Source: a virus
IMG/VR virus record: IMGVR_UViG_3300048586_000850
Coordinates: 1-46,542 of that record
DNA: 46,542 nucleotides
Reading direction: 5' to 3' (one strand)
Positions within the stretch are counted from its first letter, which is position 1. Each line of letters starts with the position of its first letter. Shown piece by piece: positions 8,157-15,326 of the stretch. Both the position numbers and the translations under genes were made by a program. The notes under the pieces were generated by a model that did no database searches, had not been told where the DNA came from, and saw only the letters and a list, made by a program, of their open reading frames with translations.

Positions 8157-8774
8157 ATGTTCAACACAAGCCGGTTTTATTTGATGGTCAACTGGGCACT
8201 CGCTCGGCTCGAACACGTTAGGTCTAGCTCACAATGGAAGCGTGCGGCAGTGATCGCAAAGTGGTACTTCTGCAACGAGTTCAACTACCGCGACCACCCA
8301 GACCGCATCGAATATGGCGACCGACTCCAGAACCGACGATACGGCGTTTCTCGCATCGACGAAGTCCGAGAGTACGGCAAACAGCTATTCGATGATTCTC
8401 TGTTAAGTTCGAAGGCGATTGACGAACGCACCGAAAAACTATTCGCTGCCACGCTGATTGCCGCCGGCTGGGTGGCATCAAAGCAGTGGAGCGTGCTGAG
8501 CTTTTTGGTACTGTTGTTTGCGGCAATTACGCTCCTTTGCGGTCGATGGAAGATTCAATCTAGCATCCCTGTAACTTACTACGGTTTCGCCGATATGGCC
8601 GGTGAAAGAAGCAAGGAGAAAGACGACGAGTTCCAATTCAATCTCGACATGGCTACACAATACGCACTGGCAGCGTGGGAAAATAACCACAGAGCCAGTC
8701 TATCCCACAAACGCCTCTTGATTGCGATCATCCTATTGATTGCGGGACTCGCTATCTTTGCGTTTGGGTTCTGA
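8157..8774 (+). CDS. membrane protein with two plus one transmembrane segments
   Basis: A 205-aa protein starting at ATG 8157 with AGGAGG 11 bases upstream. The N-terminal ~90 residues are soluble and charged. Two adjacent membrane segments follow (KLFAATLIAAGWVASKQW and LSFLVLLFAAITLLCGRW), then a soluble stretch with YYGFADMAGERSKEKDDEF, and a last membrane helix at the C-terminus (RLLIAIILLIAGLAIFAFGF). This layout is like the small membrane effectors of nucleotide-signalling defence systems (PycTM/DUF5706-like), but no cyclase or sensor gene is adjacent, so that remains a weak structural analogy. It is the first gene inside the att site, a usual place for superinfection-exclusion or defence genes. 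Confidence 0.6.
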   Translation: MFNTSRFYLMVNWALARLEHVRSSSQWKRAAVIAKWYFCNEFNYRDHPDRIEYGDRLQNRRYGVSRIDEVREYGKQLFDDSLLSSKAIDERTEKLFAATLIAAGWVASKQWSVLSFLVLLFAAITLLCGRWKIQSSIPVTYYGFADMAGERSKEKDDEFQFNLDMATQYALAAWENNHRASLSHKRLLIAIILLIAGLAIFAFGF

Positions 8775-8864
8775 AGTCTTAGGATCAATTTTGCGCTCAA
8801 CTTCAGCGTTGCGATCGCCGGTCTTGCGATTCGGCGATTCCTTGTCTTTTTGCTCGTCTGCCAT
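8733..8864 (-). CDS. tiny MADEQ-family protein 1
   Basis: A 43-aa protein, MADEQKDKESPNRK...., from the ATG at 8864 with GAGGAG nine bases upstream. It is very hydrophilic, Lys/Glu/Asp/Ser-rich and probably disordered. It shares its first residues and a T-G...N...AE pattern (KTGDRNAEVERK) with the next two genes upstream. Its 3' end overlaps by 42 bases the end of the convergent membrane-protein gene. Function unknown. Confidence 0.55.
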   Translation of the reverse strand: MADEQKDKESPNRKTGDRNAEVERKIDPKTSEPKRKDSESRNQ

Positions 8865-8882
8865 TCGAAACACTCCTCGACT

Positions 8883-9053
8883 CTACTGTTGCTTAGGTTG
8901 ATTGTTTTGGTGCTTTGGAGAGTCTCCCGCGCGACTGGCGTTTATTATCGGAGAACGCGTATCGACCTGCGACCCTTCGGCCCGGTGTCCGCTCTTGTTG
9001 ACAATCCCCGTGTCGTATGCGTTGCCTTGCTTCTTGTCTTGTTGATCTGCCAT
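8883..9053 (-). CDS. tiny MADQQ-family protein 2
   Basis: A 56-aa protein, MADQQDKKQGNAYDTG...., starting at ATG 9053 with GAGGA upstream. It has the same leader and TG-I-VN...AE core as its neighbours (DTGIVNKSGHRAEG) and a Gln/Asn/Lys-rich tail. It is hydrophilic, without Cys or membrane segment. It is the middle member of a three-gene tandem on the minus strand; gaps of about 18 and 34 bases suggest one transcript. Confidence 0.6.
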   Translation of the reverse strand: MADQQDKKQGNAYDTGIVNKSGHRAEGSQVDTRSPIINASRAGDSPKHQNNQPKQQ

Positions 9054-9087
9054 AGTGATTCCTCGGGTAATTGGGTTGATTGAGCTA

Positions 9088-9246
9088 CTACTTTTTCTTT
9101 GTGCCGTTCGATTTCTGGTTCGGGGGAGTAACCTTGATGGGAATAGAAGGTTTGGTGACATTCTTGTATTCAGCCCGGATCATGCTCATGTTTACCACGC
9201 CCGTGGCTTTCACCTCAGATTCCTTCTTCGCTTGTTCGTCTGCCAT
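9088..9246 (-). CDS. tiny MADEQ-family protein 3
   Basis: A 52-aa protein, MADEQAKKESEVKATG...., from ATG 9246 with AGGAG at good spacing. The frame is open upstream, but only this start has a ribosome site and matches its two relatives. The core ATGVVNMSMIRAEYKNV aligns with DTGIVNKSGHRAEGSQV of the next gene, followed by a Pro/Lys-rich tail. It is the first gene of the tandem trio. Function unknown; a role as a small regulator or inhibitor is only a guess. Confidence 0.6.
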   Translation of the reverse strand: MADEQAKKESEVKATGVVNMSMIRAEYKNVTKPSIPIKVTPPNQKSNGTKKK

Positions 9247-9386
9247 GTTGGCTCCTGGTTGATGGGTGTGGTTATTTTGATTCGGTTTCCTACTGATCTC
9301 GTACACTTCTTCAGTACGACTCAAGCAATTCTCGATCGGGCATCGACAGTTTTTTTAGTTCGACAGTGATTTCCATCCCGTCCGCC

Positions 9387-10097
9387 TTACTTGCCTATGT
9401 CTTCTGCCATTAGCCCACGAATCATTGATTGAAGCTTCTCATTGAAGACGACGGAATCGGATTCGAACGTGAACGAGGTGAGTTCGAATGCGCTGTCAAC
9501 GGTTGGCCTCGCATACACGACTGCGACAGGCTTAGTCAGCATCGCTCCGAATGAGTTTTGGGAAGTTACGGTGCCCGAATACATGAGCACGAGCTTCCTT
9601 TTGTCGCCACGCGTTTCAAGATCGATCTTTGCAGTTGTGGGAGCCTTCAATCGTTCTGTGATGAATTCGGTGGCGCGTCGTTTGTACGTGAATTGGGCTT
9701 CCTCATAAACTTTGTTGATGTCGTACTCACGCCTCTCCTGCGGCGTCATCGCCTCAAGCTTCTTCTTGTTTGCATCCGAAGCTTTTTGCAACAGGCTCAG
9801 CATGCCGCCACACAACATCAGCATGAGAACGCCGGCTACGCCAGCACCAATGAGGGATACCTTCAGGCAGCCGGTCGTTTTGTGGACAACGACCGGTTGT
9901 GGTTGAGCAGGCGGCAGTTGTCGCGATGGAGCGGGAGCCGGCGAGGCCGGCAATGGTGAATCGGTTCGCTGTTCTAGGAACGGCGTCACCGTGAACTTAA
10001 GTTTGCATCTAGAACAGGTCGCGGTCTTTCCAACAAAATCGGGCGGTACCTGGAATTGCTTTTCACAGGTCGGGCATTGGGTCGTGATCTTCGTCAA
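9387..10097 (-). CDS. zinc-ribbon, single-pass membrane protein
   Basis: A 236-aa protein. Residues 1-33 form a zinc ribbon with C8-x2-C11...C28-x2-C31 (TTQCPTCEKQFQVPP, TCSRCKLKF), the MJ0042-like type frequent at the N-terminus of planctomycete membrane proteins. A Pro/Ala linker follows, then one membrane helix at about 78-103 (SLIGAGVAGVLMLMLCGG) and a C-terminal domain of about 130 residues, predicted outside the cytoplasm, with a charged helix (MTPQERREYDINKVYEEAQF) and beta strands. It starts four bases after the stop of the gene at 10102 and so forms a unit with it. Position at the prophage edge would suit superinfection exclusion, but nothing in the sequence proves that. Confidence 0.7.
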   Translation of the reverse strand: MTKITTQCPTCEKQFQVPPDFVGKTATCSRCKLKFTVTPFLEQRTDSPLPASPAPAPSRQLPPAQPQPVVVHKTTGCLKVSLIGAGVAGVLMLMLCGGMLSLLQKASDANKKKLEAMTPQERREYDINKVYEEAQFTYKRRATEFITERLKAPTTAKIDLETRGDKRKLVLMYSGTVTSQNSFGAMLTKPVAVVYARPTVDSAFELTSFTFESDSVVFNEKLQSMIRGLMAEDIGK

Positions 10098-10101
10098 CGG
10101 G

Positions 10102-10401
10102 CTATTCCTTGGGCTTGGGTTTCTTGGTTTTGTAGGTTGTCTTTTGCTCAGCTACTAAGGCTGGGAAAGCGGTTGAGAACATCTCTTCCCGGAGGCATTT
10201 CTCAACCATCGCGACAAATTCTCCGAGGTTCTTGATTGCAAGCTTGCCCTTTTGGACATGCCTGACTGTTACGGAGTCCACTTCGCTAGTCTGCATCCGA
10301 TTCACGATGCGACCAAGCGACTGCGAATACTCGCCGATTAGCTCGGACAAACTGAGCAACTCTGCGGCGTGCATTTTCTCCGGTTCTTTTTCGCGTCCCA
10401 T
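10102..10401 (-). CDS. hypothetical protein, possible small DNA-binding regulator
   Basis: A 99-aa protein from the ATG at 10401 (MGREKEPEKMHAAELLSL). It is all-helical, and the stretch SLSELIGEYSQSLGRI...VTVRHVQKGKLAIKNLGEFV has the spacing of an XRE-like helix-turn-helix with the G-K after the recognition helix, though the match is loose. The C-terminus is Lys/Pro-rich. It is the first gene of a minus unit with the zinc-ribbon gene and faces the early operon across a gap with two inverted repeats, the place where a lysogeny regulator would be expected. No other repressor is seen in the window. Confidence 0.5.
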   Translation of the reverse strand: MGREKEPEKMHAAELLSLSELIGEYSQSLGRIVNRMQTSEVDSVTVRHVQKGKLAIKNLGEFVAMVEKCLREEMFSTAFPALVAEQKTTYKTKKPKPKE

Positions 10402-10474
10402 ATTCCAAATCTTACCGCGAAAAAATCTTCCTGAATAGTAAATCGTTACACGCCAAGCAGTTACGACGGGCAAA

Positions 10475-10544
10475 TAGACGTATTTTGTGCGTCTAAAGGC
10501 AGAAGAACGAAAGATTACCTTTACTTACGTCTATTTATCCGTAA
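10475..10544. promoter_or_regulatory. two inverted repeats in divergent gap, candidate operators
   Basis: TAGACG-n9-CGTCTA at 10475-10495 and TTACG-n10-CGTAA at 10525-10544 lie between the divergent starts at 10401 and 10591. Both sites share the string CGTCTA and have arm centres about 15 bases apart. This is the early-operon control region by position; a TTGAC at 10546 could be a -35 box, but no clear -10 box follows at normal spacing. Confidence 0.35.
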
Positions 10545-10590
10545 ATTGACGGTTGTCCTGATTGGATGGACAAGGAACGGAGCACATGAG

Positions 10591-10989
10591 GTGATCGACA
10601 CGGAGGGTGCACCGATTTCACAGGTCCGTCGAAAGAACAAACGAATGCGCAAATCACATGGGGCAATGGTGATGATTTTGGCGAGAAAAGCACGAAAGCA
10701 ATCGGATCAAGCGAGGGTCGAGGAAAGGCTGAAGGCAGGCAAATGTCTCAACGTCAAACTCGACGAAGCTGGGCGGATGACAGATTGCGATAACGCGGCG
10801 AATGCGTCTCGCGGCAACTGTCTTGCGTGCCAGCACTCTTACAACGAACGACTCAAATCGCTTTCGCCCGAAGATGCGATTGAGTTTGAGGAGTTGGCGG
10901 CTCGCAAGGGATGGAGGCTTCGGCCGCACGAGGTCATCAAAATCAAGTCGAAATACGCATGGGATCGTCTCGGAAAGGATGCCGGCTAA
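10591..10989 (+). CDS. hypothetical Cys-containing early protein
   Basis: A 132-aa protein. A GTG at 10591 with GGAG eight bases upstream is chosen; a TTG at 10546 is a longer alternative without a ribosome site. Residues about 50-85 contain four Cys (KCLNV...TDCDN....NCLACQHSYN), a spacing that could hold one zinc ion. The rest is basic and helical (RKARKQSDQARVEERLKAG). It is the first gene of the rightward early operon; its stop overlaps the next ATG (TAATG). Function unknown. Confidence 0.55.
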   Translation: MIDTEGAPISQVRRKNKRMRKSHGAMVMILARKARKQSDQARVEERLKAGKCLNVKLDEAGRMTDCDNAANASRGNCLACQHSYNERLKSLSPEDAIEFEELAARKGWRLRPHEVIKIKSKYAWDRLGKDAG

Positions 10990-11312
10990 TGAGTGCTCCT
11001 GACGCATTGCGTGTTTCGGACATCCAGTTGAAGTCATCTCTGATTCAGACCGCGGCTAAACTCATCATGGCCGCAGACCTAAATATGGTCTCTGGTTTCA
11101 ATTCTGAGATCACCTTCACGGATGGTAGGCGATTCAATCTGTCCCTTGCCGAATTGCCTGGCAATGACCGACCAAGGGACTCTCTTATTGACGGGCTGGC
11201 AAAGCTCGGTATCTCGGCCGGCGACGTCGAATGTTTCGATCGCTGCGGAGACATTGTTTACATCGACTGCAAAGACGGTCGTTCATTCATGTTTGATATG
11301 ACGGGGGTTTAG
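10989..11312 (+). CDS. hypothetical early protein
   Basis: A 107-aa protein translationally coupled to the gene before it by TAATG. It begins MSAPDALRVSDIQLKSSL and contains two strand-turn patterns of the form (T/K)DGR-x-F (FTDGRRFNLSL, CKDGRSFMFDM), suggesting an internal beta duplication. No Cys cluster or membrane segment. Not recognised. Confidence 0.5.
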   Translation: MSAPDALRVSDIQLKSSLIQTAAKLIMAADLNMVSGFNSEITFTDGRRFNLSLAELPGNDRPRDSLIDGLAKLGISAGDVECFDRCGDIVYIDCKDGRSFMFDMTGV

Positions 11313-11316
11313 GAAC

Positions 11317-11658
11317 ATGGCCAAACAGGAATACACCCAGTGCGAACTCGATCGATTGCGATCGCTCGAAGACGCCTGCACACGTGCTCTCGGTATCCGA
11401 AAGCACCCGAGCACCTTCAGGCGTTGGCACTCTGACGGCGTCATCGGCCGCGATGGCCAGCGTCACTACCTCGACGCCGAAAAGAAAGGGAGCTTTCTCT
11501 ACACGTCGATCGCACGCGTCCTGGAATTCGACAAGGCGATCAACGCCGCTCCCCCACGCATCCAAATCGATCCACCGCCGGTCGTAACGCCCTCGCGAGA
11601 GAGTGTCATTCGCCGGCGATCCAACGCCCAACGTCTCGCTGCATTAGGGATGACCTAA
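11317..11658 (+). CDS. DUF1580-like DNA-binding protein
   Basis: A 113-aa protein with AGGAAC right before the ATG. Layout matches the protein at 1247-1789: an N-terminal helix-turn-helix (LEDACTRALGIRKHPSTFRR), a wing (GRDGQRHYLDAEKKGSFLYT), then a helix and a tail ending QRLAALGMT. In planctomycetes such proteins are often next to integrases, which suits a role as excisionase or integrase-operon regulator; that role is inferred. Here it is followed by a CsrA-like gene and a tyrosine recombinase on the same strand. Confidence 0.65.
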   Translation: MAKQEYTQCELDRLRSLEDACTRALGIRKHPSTFRRWHSDGVIGRDGQRHYLDAEKKGSFLYTSIARVLEFDKAINAAPPRIQIDPPPVVTPSRESVIRRRSNAQRLAALGMT

Positions 11659-11702
11659 GCAGCGGTTTTCTTGTTCGATTCCTTACACGGAGGTTATTGA
11701 CG

Positions 11703-11933
11703 ATGAGCAATGAAGCAACAGAGGGGAACGTGCCAGGGTTTTTGGCCCTAAAGATTCCTCGCAACGGCTCGGTGATCCTTTTCGATCGGATGGATGGCTC
11801 TGCATCCCCGATCGAGATCCGCAACAAATGCGGGGGTGGATCAGTGACGATCGCGATCAAGGCCGATAAGCGGATCGGCATTCGACGTAGCAACGCGAAG
11901 CTCGGAGCGCCCGCCGATGCCAAAGCCGGCTAA
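11703..11933 (+). CDS. CsrA-like translational regulator
   Basis: A 76-aa protein starting at ATG 11703 with GGAGG nine bases upstream. The pattern FLALKIPRNGSVILFD...IEIRNKC...VTIAIKADKRIGIRRSN matches the five-strand CsrA/RsmA fold, including the closing IxRxx strand, with an N-terminal extension of about 13 residues (MSNEATEGNVPGF) that ordinary CsrA lacks. CsrA dimers bind GGA motifs in mRNA leaders to block or stabilise translation. The key Arg near the end (IGIRRSN) is present. The gene overlaps the following recombinase by 17 bases, so the two are co-expressed. It could control phage mRNAs or host targets. Confidence 0.65.
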   Translation: MSNEATEGNVPGFLALKIPRNGSVILFDRMDGSASPIEIRNKCGGGSVTIAIKADKRIGIRRSNAKLGAPADAKAG

Positions 11934-12798
11934 GTCGAAAGCGATCAGTCCGACCGTCCGTGCCACGGTGCAGTCTTTTCTGTCCGTCGACGATGGGCGA
12001 GCCGAGGCGACTCGTGAAAAGCATCACCAGGCGTTGACGCATGTCGTCGATGCCTGGGGACGCCGGCGGGTTACCTCGCTCACCATCGCCGATGGCAAGG
12101 CGATCGCATCGAAGATCCGCAAATCGGGCCTGGCTGCCACGACGGCCGCCAAGCGGCTGCAGACTATCAAGACCTGGGGGCAATGGCTCGTCGACTCGCA
12201 CTACCTGGAGGTGAACCCGTTCTCGGGCCTCAATCCGGGCACAGGACGCGTTGACGTCACGCAGCGGCGGTTTGTGCCGACCCAGGAGTTCAACGCCGTG
12301 TTGAAGACGGTTAACGTGCTGGAGTGGCGTTGCGTGCTGGTCCTGGCTCGCTACTGCGGGCTGCGGATCCCGAGCGAGATCTGCCACCTGGCGTGGATTG
12401 ATGTCCTCTGGGAATCGCAACAGATCCGGATAGCCAAAGCCAAGACGGAGCCAAGGTTTTGTCCTTTGTTCAAGCCGGTCGCCCGCGAGCTGCGGGCGCT
12501 CCGCGATGAACTCGATCGAGAAGAAAACGAGACCGTCTATGTGTTCGGGCGATGGCGGCTAACGCCCGAATCGAATTTGCGGACCCAGTTGGACCGGATT
12601 GTGAGACGAGCCGGCTATCAGCCATGGCCTCGCATCTTTCACAACCAGCGCGCGAGCCGGTGCACCGAACTCATCTACGACAAAGGGTTCTCCCACAAGG
12701 AGACATCCCAATACATGGGCAACAGCCCAAACGTGATCATGGAACATTACGAGGTCGATCGACCCGAACACCTCAAAAAGATCTTGGAGGAGGAATGA
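11917..12798 (+). CDS. tyrosine recombinase (third, XerC-like layout)
   Basis: A 293-aa recombinase of the shorter two-domain type. Residues about 10-105 are the core-binding domain (RATVQSFLSVDDGRAEATR; KRLQTIKTWGQWLVDSHYLE) and about 120-290 the catalytic domain. Visible catalytic residues are R in CGLRIPSEICHLAW, K in AKAKTEPR, H-N-Q-R in RIFHNQRASRCTEL and Y in IMEHYEVD. The usual G-H before the nucleophile is G-N (YMGNSPNVIMEHY), so the third active-site His is replaced. It is inside the early operon and far from an att site, so it may act on a dimer, a DNA switch or another target. It is unlike the two ~400-aa integrases. Confidence 0.85.
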   Translation: MPKPAKSKAISPTVRATVQSFLSVDDGRAEATREKHHQALTHVVDAWGRRRVTSLTIADGKAIASKIRKSGLAATTAAKRLQTIKTWGQWLVDSHYLEVNPFSGLNPGTGRVDVTQRRFVPTQEFNAVLKTVNVLEWRCVLVLARYCGLRIPSEICHLAWIDVLWESQQIRIAKAKTEPRFCPLFKPVARELRALRDELDREENETVYVFGRWRLTPESNLRTQLDRIVRRAGYQPWPRIFHNQRASRCTELIYDKGFSHKETSQYMGNSPNVIMEHYEVDRPEHLKKILEEE

Positions 12799-12799
12799 A

Positions 12800-13243
12800 A
12801 TGCTTCTCGAACAAATCGAATCCCCTGAGCAATACTCCACGCTTGCGAACAATCAACTGATGAAGATCCTGCAGGAGCAGTCATCGCGAGAGGTGTGGTT
12901 CCTTTCCGCGACGGAGTGGAGGTATATCTCCTGCTGTTGGCTATTGATTCAGCGCGGGGTTTTCCTGCCCGACATGATGCGTCGGCACATCGATTGGTTG
13001 CGATCCGAACCGGTGCGATCGCAGGCCGACCACTACATTCGGACTCATAGCCTGACGATGGATTCAGCTGCGGATGCGATCGGCAGTGAGGACGCCCTGG
13101 CCAAGTATCACGAGATCGAAGCGGAGAGGCCTATCCTCCATGGCTGGCGAGACAACCGATCAGGACCTCATTCAGTTTGTCCGGAGCAACATCGAGCCCC
13201 TCTCGATCGACGAGATGGCGACCGACCTGGAGACTCTGGGTAA
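12800..13243 (+). CDS. hypothetical early protein
   Basis: A 147-aa protein with GGAGGAATGAA before its ATG, one base after the recombinase stop. Helical, with an aromatic patch (SREVWFLSATEWRYISCCWLL). The last ~35 residues overlap the next gene and are Arg/Asp/Gly-rich; they may be real or result from loss of an earlier stop. Not recognised. Confidence 0.5.
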   Translation: MLLEQIESPEQYSTLANNQLMKILQEQSSREVWFLSATEWRYISCCWLLIQRGVFLPDMMRRHIDWLRSEPVRSQADHYIRTHSLTMDSAADAIGSEDALAKYHEIEAERPILHGWRDNRSGPHSVCPEQHRAPLDRRDGDRPGDSG

Positions 13244-13394
13244 ATGTGGTGCGGAATGGACGCGAGCGAGCAAGACATCTTGGAAACGCGAAATCAATCG
13301 GCTTGTTCGCGAGGGGAAGCTCCTGAAGGACGACGAGGGCCGGGTATCGTGCCCGGCGGAAGAAAAGGAACTCACACAGGGAACACTATTTTGA
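13140..13394 (+). CDS. small predicted winged-helix-type protein
   Basis: An 84-aa protein from the ATG at 13140 (MAGETTDQDLIQFVRSNIEP). The body, LSIDEMATDL...TSWKREINRLVREGKLLKDDEGRV, is the typical small phage winged-helix pattern with a helix pair, a recognition helix (REINRLVREG) and a wing. It could bind DNA. It overlaps the previous gene by 104 bases, an unusually long overlap, and is coupled to the next gene by a TTGA overlap. Confidence 0.5.
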   Translation: MAGETTDQDLIQFVRSNIEPLSIDEMATDLETLGKCGAEWTRASKTSWKREINRLVREGKLLKDDEGRVSCPAEEKELTQGTLF

Positions 13395-13984
13395 GCACTA
13401 CGGAACGGACGCAAACGGTTGCGACATTGAAACGGTTCGAGGATTCAGAGGGATACAAGTCTCTTTTGGCTGCTGTTCAGCGCGACGTAGACAGTGGAGA
13501 CTATCGAGCCATGCCCTATTTTGCATGGATCATCGCCCGGGTGCACCACTATGCAGAGAAAGCGGGAGTCGACGCCGGAGAGCTCCTGACGAAATGGGAG
13601 ACGAAACGGTCCTACTGGTATATGAACTTCTACCAGGACGCTAATCAACCCAGGCTCGACGATTCGGTGAGAGTGTTCCAAAACCTCGATGAGCTGATGA
13701 GTTCACTGGACGGTAAGGGGTTTCGTTGCCCTTACTGCAAGGGAGAGAGTAGCGATCCCTATCAATGCAATTCCGGCCTGAAGGTGAAGCTGATCAACGG
13801 GGGCAAAGACCTGCAAACCTGCAACTGGAAATCGTACGGTCTGTTCAAGACGCTCGGTAATGGGGTGTCGGTCTTTGTGGTTTCAGAGCTGAAAGTCGAA
13901 CACTTCTTCATGCCGGTCGCATGGGAGCGAAGTTTAGAGATGTTGGCTAGTGAGGTCGAAACGTGCGCAAGGGGGGAAGAGTGA
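13391..13984 (+). CDS. hypothetical protein with Cys motif
   Basis: A 197-aa protein. The TTG at 13391 overlaps the previous stop, with AGGGA about nine bases upstream; the reading frame is open further upstream but overlaps the previous gene fully. It has a helical N-terminal half (GYKSLLAAVQRDVDSGDYRA), then FRCPYCKGESSDPYQCNSG and QTCNW, which may form a zinc site, and beta strands after it (VSVFVVSELKVEHFFMP). Not recognised. Coupled to the next gene by GTGA. Confidence 0.5.
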   Translation: MSTTERTQTVATLKRFEDSEGYKSLLAAVQRDVDSGDYRAMPYFAWIIARVHHYAEKAGVDAGELLTKWETKRSYWYMNFYQDANQPRLDDSVRVFQNLDELMSSLDGKGFRCPYCKGESSDPYQCNSGLKVKLINGGKDLQTCNWKSYGLFKTLGNGVSVFVVSELKVEHFFMPVAWERSLEMLASEVETCARGEE

Positions 13985-14286
13985 TCAGAGTGACTGTTGA
14001 GCTATTGCCTCACGGAAATGAAGATGGCAAACGAGTGCTTGGGAAGATGTTCATTACCAATTCCGGATCAGGCAATGAAGTTGTTGGAAATTACCACGGC
14101 AGTCTATTTGCTGAGTATACCAGCCCGACCGGAAGGCCAGGACATGTTCTGCAGTTCCATCGTAAGAGCCAGTCCGTCTGGTCTTTAGTCGGAGCATTTT
14201 TAAAGCTCTGGGGACATACGAAGCATTCACCGAAATTGATGAGCAAGTCAGACGATTTGGACCAAACGTACGCAAAGGGGGAATGA
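13981..14286 (+). CDS. small hypothetical protein
   Basis: A 101-aa protein from GTG 13981 (GTGA overlap with the previous stop, GGGGGGAAGA just upstream). It is beta-rich (VIRVTVELLPHGNEDGKRVL; FITNSGSGNEVVGNYHGSL), then a helix and a charged tail. No known motif. The next gene starts inside its stop (ATGA), so it sits in a tightly coupled chain with its neighbours. Confidence 0.5.
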   Translation: MIRVTVELLPHGNEDGKRVLGKMFITNSGSGNEVVGNYHGSLFAEYTSPTGRPGHVLQFHRKSQSVWSLVGAFLKLWGHTKHSPKLMSKSDDLDQTYAKGE

Positions 14287-14501
14287 TGGCGAAACAAGAA
14301 GGGCGAAATTATTTCAAAGCTCCGAAGAAGCTCGCGGACGGGAGTCTTGGCGATCTTCGCTCTCATTGCGAATGCTTCAAGATGACTGCGGTGGATGAAA
14401 AGGACATGCAATTCCTTTCGCATTTGTACAGGACTATTTGGCTCCAGGGCGGAAGCGTCACGATCGACGACGGAGCGAAGAAGCAGACGTACAGTTTTTA
14501 G
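14283..14501 (+). CDS. small hypothetical protein
   Basis: A 72-aa protein coupled to the preceding gene by ATGA, with GGGGGA before the start. It is basic at the start (MMAKQEGRNYFKAPKKLADG), contains two near-adjacent Cys (SHCECFKM) and ends in a strand pair (GGSVTIDDGAKKQTYSF). Function unknown. Confidence 0.45.
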   Translation: MMAKQEGRNYFKAPKKLADGSLGDLRSHCECFKMTAVDEKDMQFLSHLYRTIWLQGGSVTIDDGAKKQTYSF

Positions 14502-14559
14502 GTGGCGATAGCGGCTCAGGTACCGGCACGAAACGTTCTTAAAAGAAAGTGATTGAATT

Positions 14560-14814
14560 ATGGGTTTACCACAGGGCAAGTTTTATGAGTCGGTCGGCGT
14601 CGGAGTTGCAAGCGTTAGCCCAACTGAAGACGCTGAACACGCAACGACGGTCGTGAGCTTGGTGTTTCCAAAAGAAATCATGGTGCGACCGGATGACCCC
14701 TTCCATGACGACAACTACGAAGACGTTTTCATATCGATTGCAGCGGCCAAAACGTTGCTGATCGATTTACGCGATGCGGTGGAAGCGGCTGTATCAGGAA
14801 GGCCGTTTGAGTAA
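14560..14814 (+). CDS. small hypothetical protein
   Basis: An 84-aa acidic protein, alpha/beta, ending in a helix (AKTLLIDLRDAVEAAVSG). It stands 58 bases after the previous gene in the early operon. The ribosome site is weak (AAAGAAAGTG). No recognised family. Confidence 0.45.
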   Translation: MGLPQGKFYESVGVGVASVSPTEDAEHATTVVSLVFPKEIMVRPDDPFHDDNYEDVFISIAAAKTLLIDLRDAVEAAVSGRPFE

Positions 14815-14857
14815 CAGGACAAGCAAGGTCGCCAACCTCGGGGGCAATGGAAAAGAT

Positions 14858-15301
14858 ATGAAGATGACATCGATCATTGTGTGGCAAGACGCATCTGCGG
14901 CAACTCCGATGAGCTACCGTTGGATCATGGTTCGAATCACGGATGGTTCCGTGCTGGTTGCTAGCCGAATATGCAAAGGCGAGCGTTTTTTGTTCGTGAG
15001 TCCAGATAGCTTGATCATCGAAGGGATCACCCATTGGGCGGAGATTCCAACAACTGGATTTCCCGATGATCCACAGGATCCTGAGGATTCTTCCGAGCCA
15101 AAGCTGATGCGGTACTTCATAGACGGCGAAGTAATTGATCGAAAGCAAACGCCGGAATCGAAAACTTGCAAGCACGACATCGTGGTGAGGAAGTTTGATG
15201 GCCACACCTACCGTTTCTGTGCTCTTTGTGATTTGCTCGCGCATCAAGACGGATCGTTCGCCTACCCATGCTATGCGGAATGGTGCAAATGCATGCAGTA
15301 A
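14858..15301 (+). CDS. hypothetical protein with C-terminal Cys/His cluster
   Basis: A 147-aa protein starting MKMTSIIVWQDASAA at ATG 14858 (a second ATG follows six bases later). It begins with beta strands (YRWIMVRITDGSVLVAS) and ends with a Cys/His-rich region: CKHDI, FCALCDLLAH, YPCYAEWCKCMQ. This could bind one or two zinc ions. The section before is Pro/Asp/Glu-rich and looks disordered. Not recognised as a family. Confidence 0.5.
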   Translation: MKMTSIIVWQDASAATPMSYRWIMVRITDGSVLVASRICKGERFLFVSPDSLIIEGITHWAEIPTTGFPDDPQDPEDSSEPKLMRYFIDGEVIDRKQTPESKTCKHDIVVRKFDGHTYRFCALCDLLAHQDGSFAYPCYAEWCKCMQ

Positions 15302-15326
15302 TCCTAGACGAGAAGGGAACCTAAAC

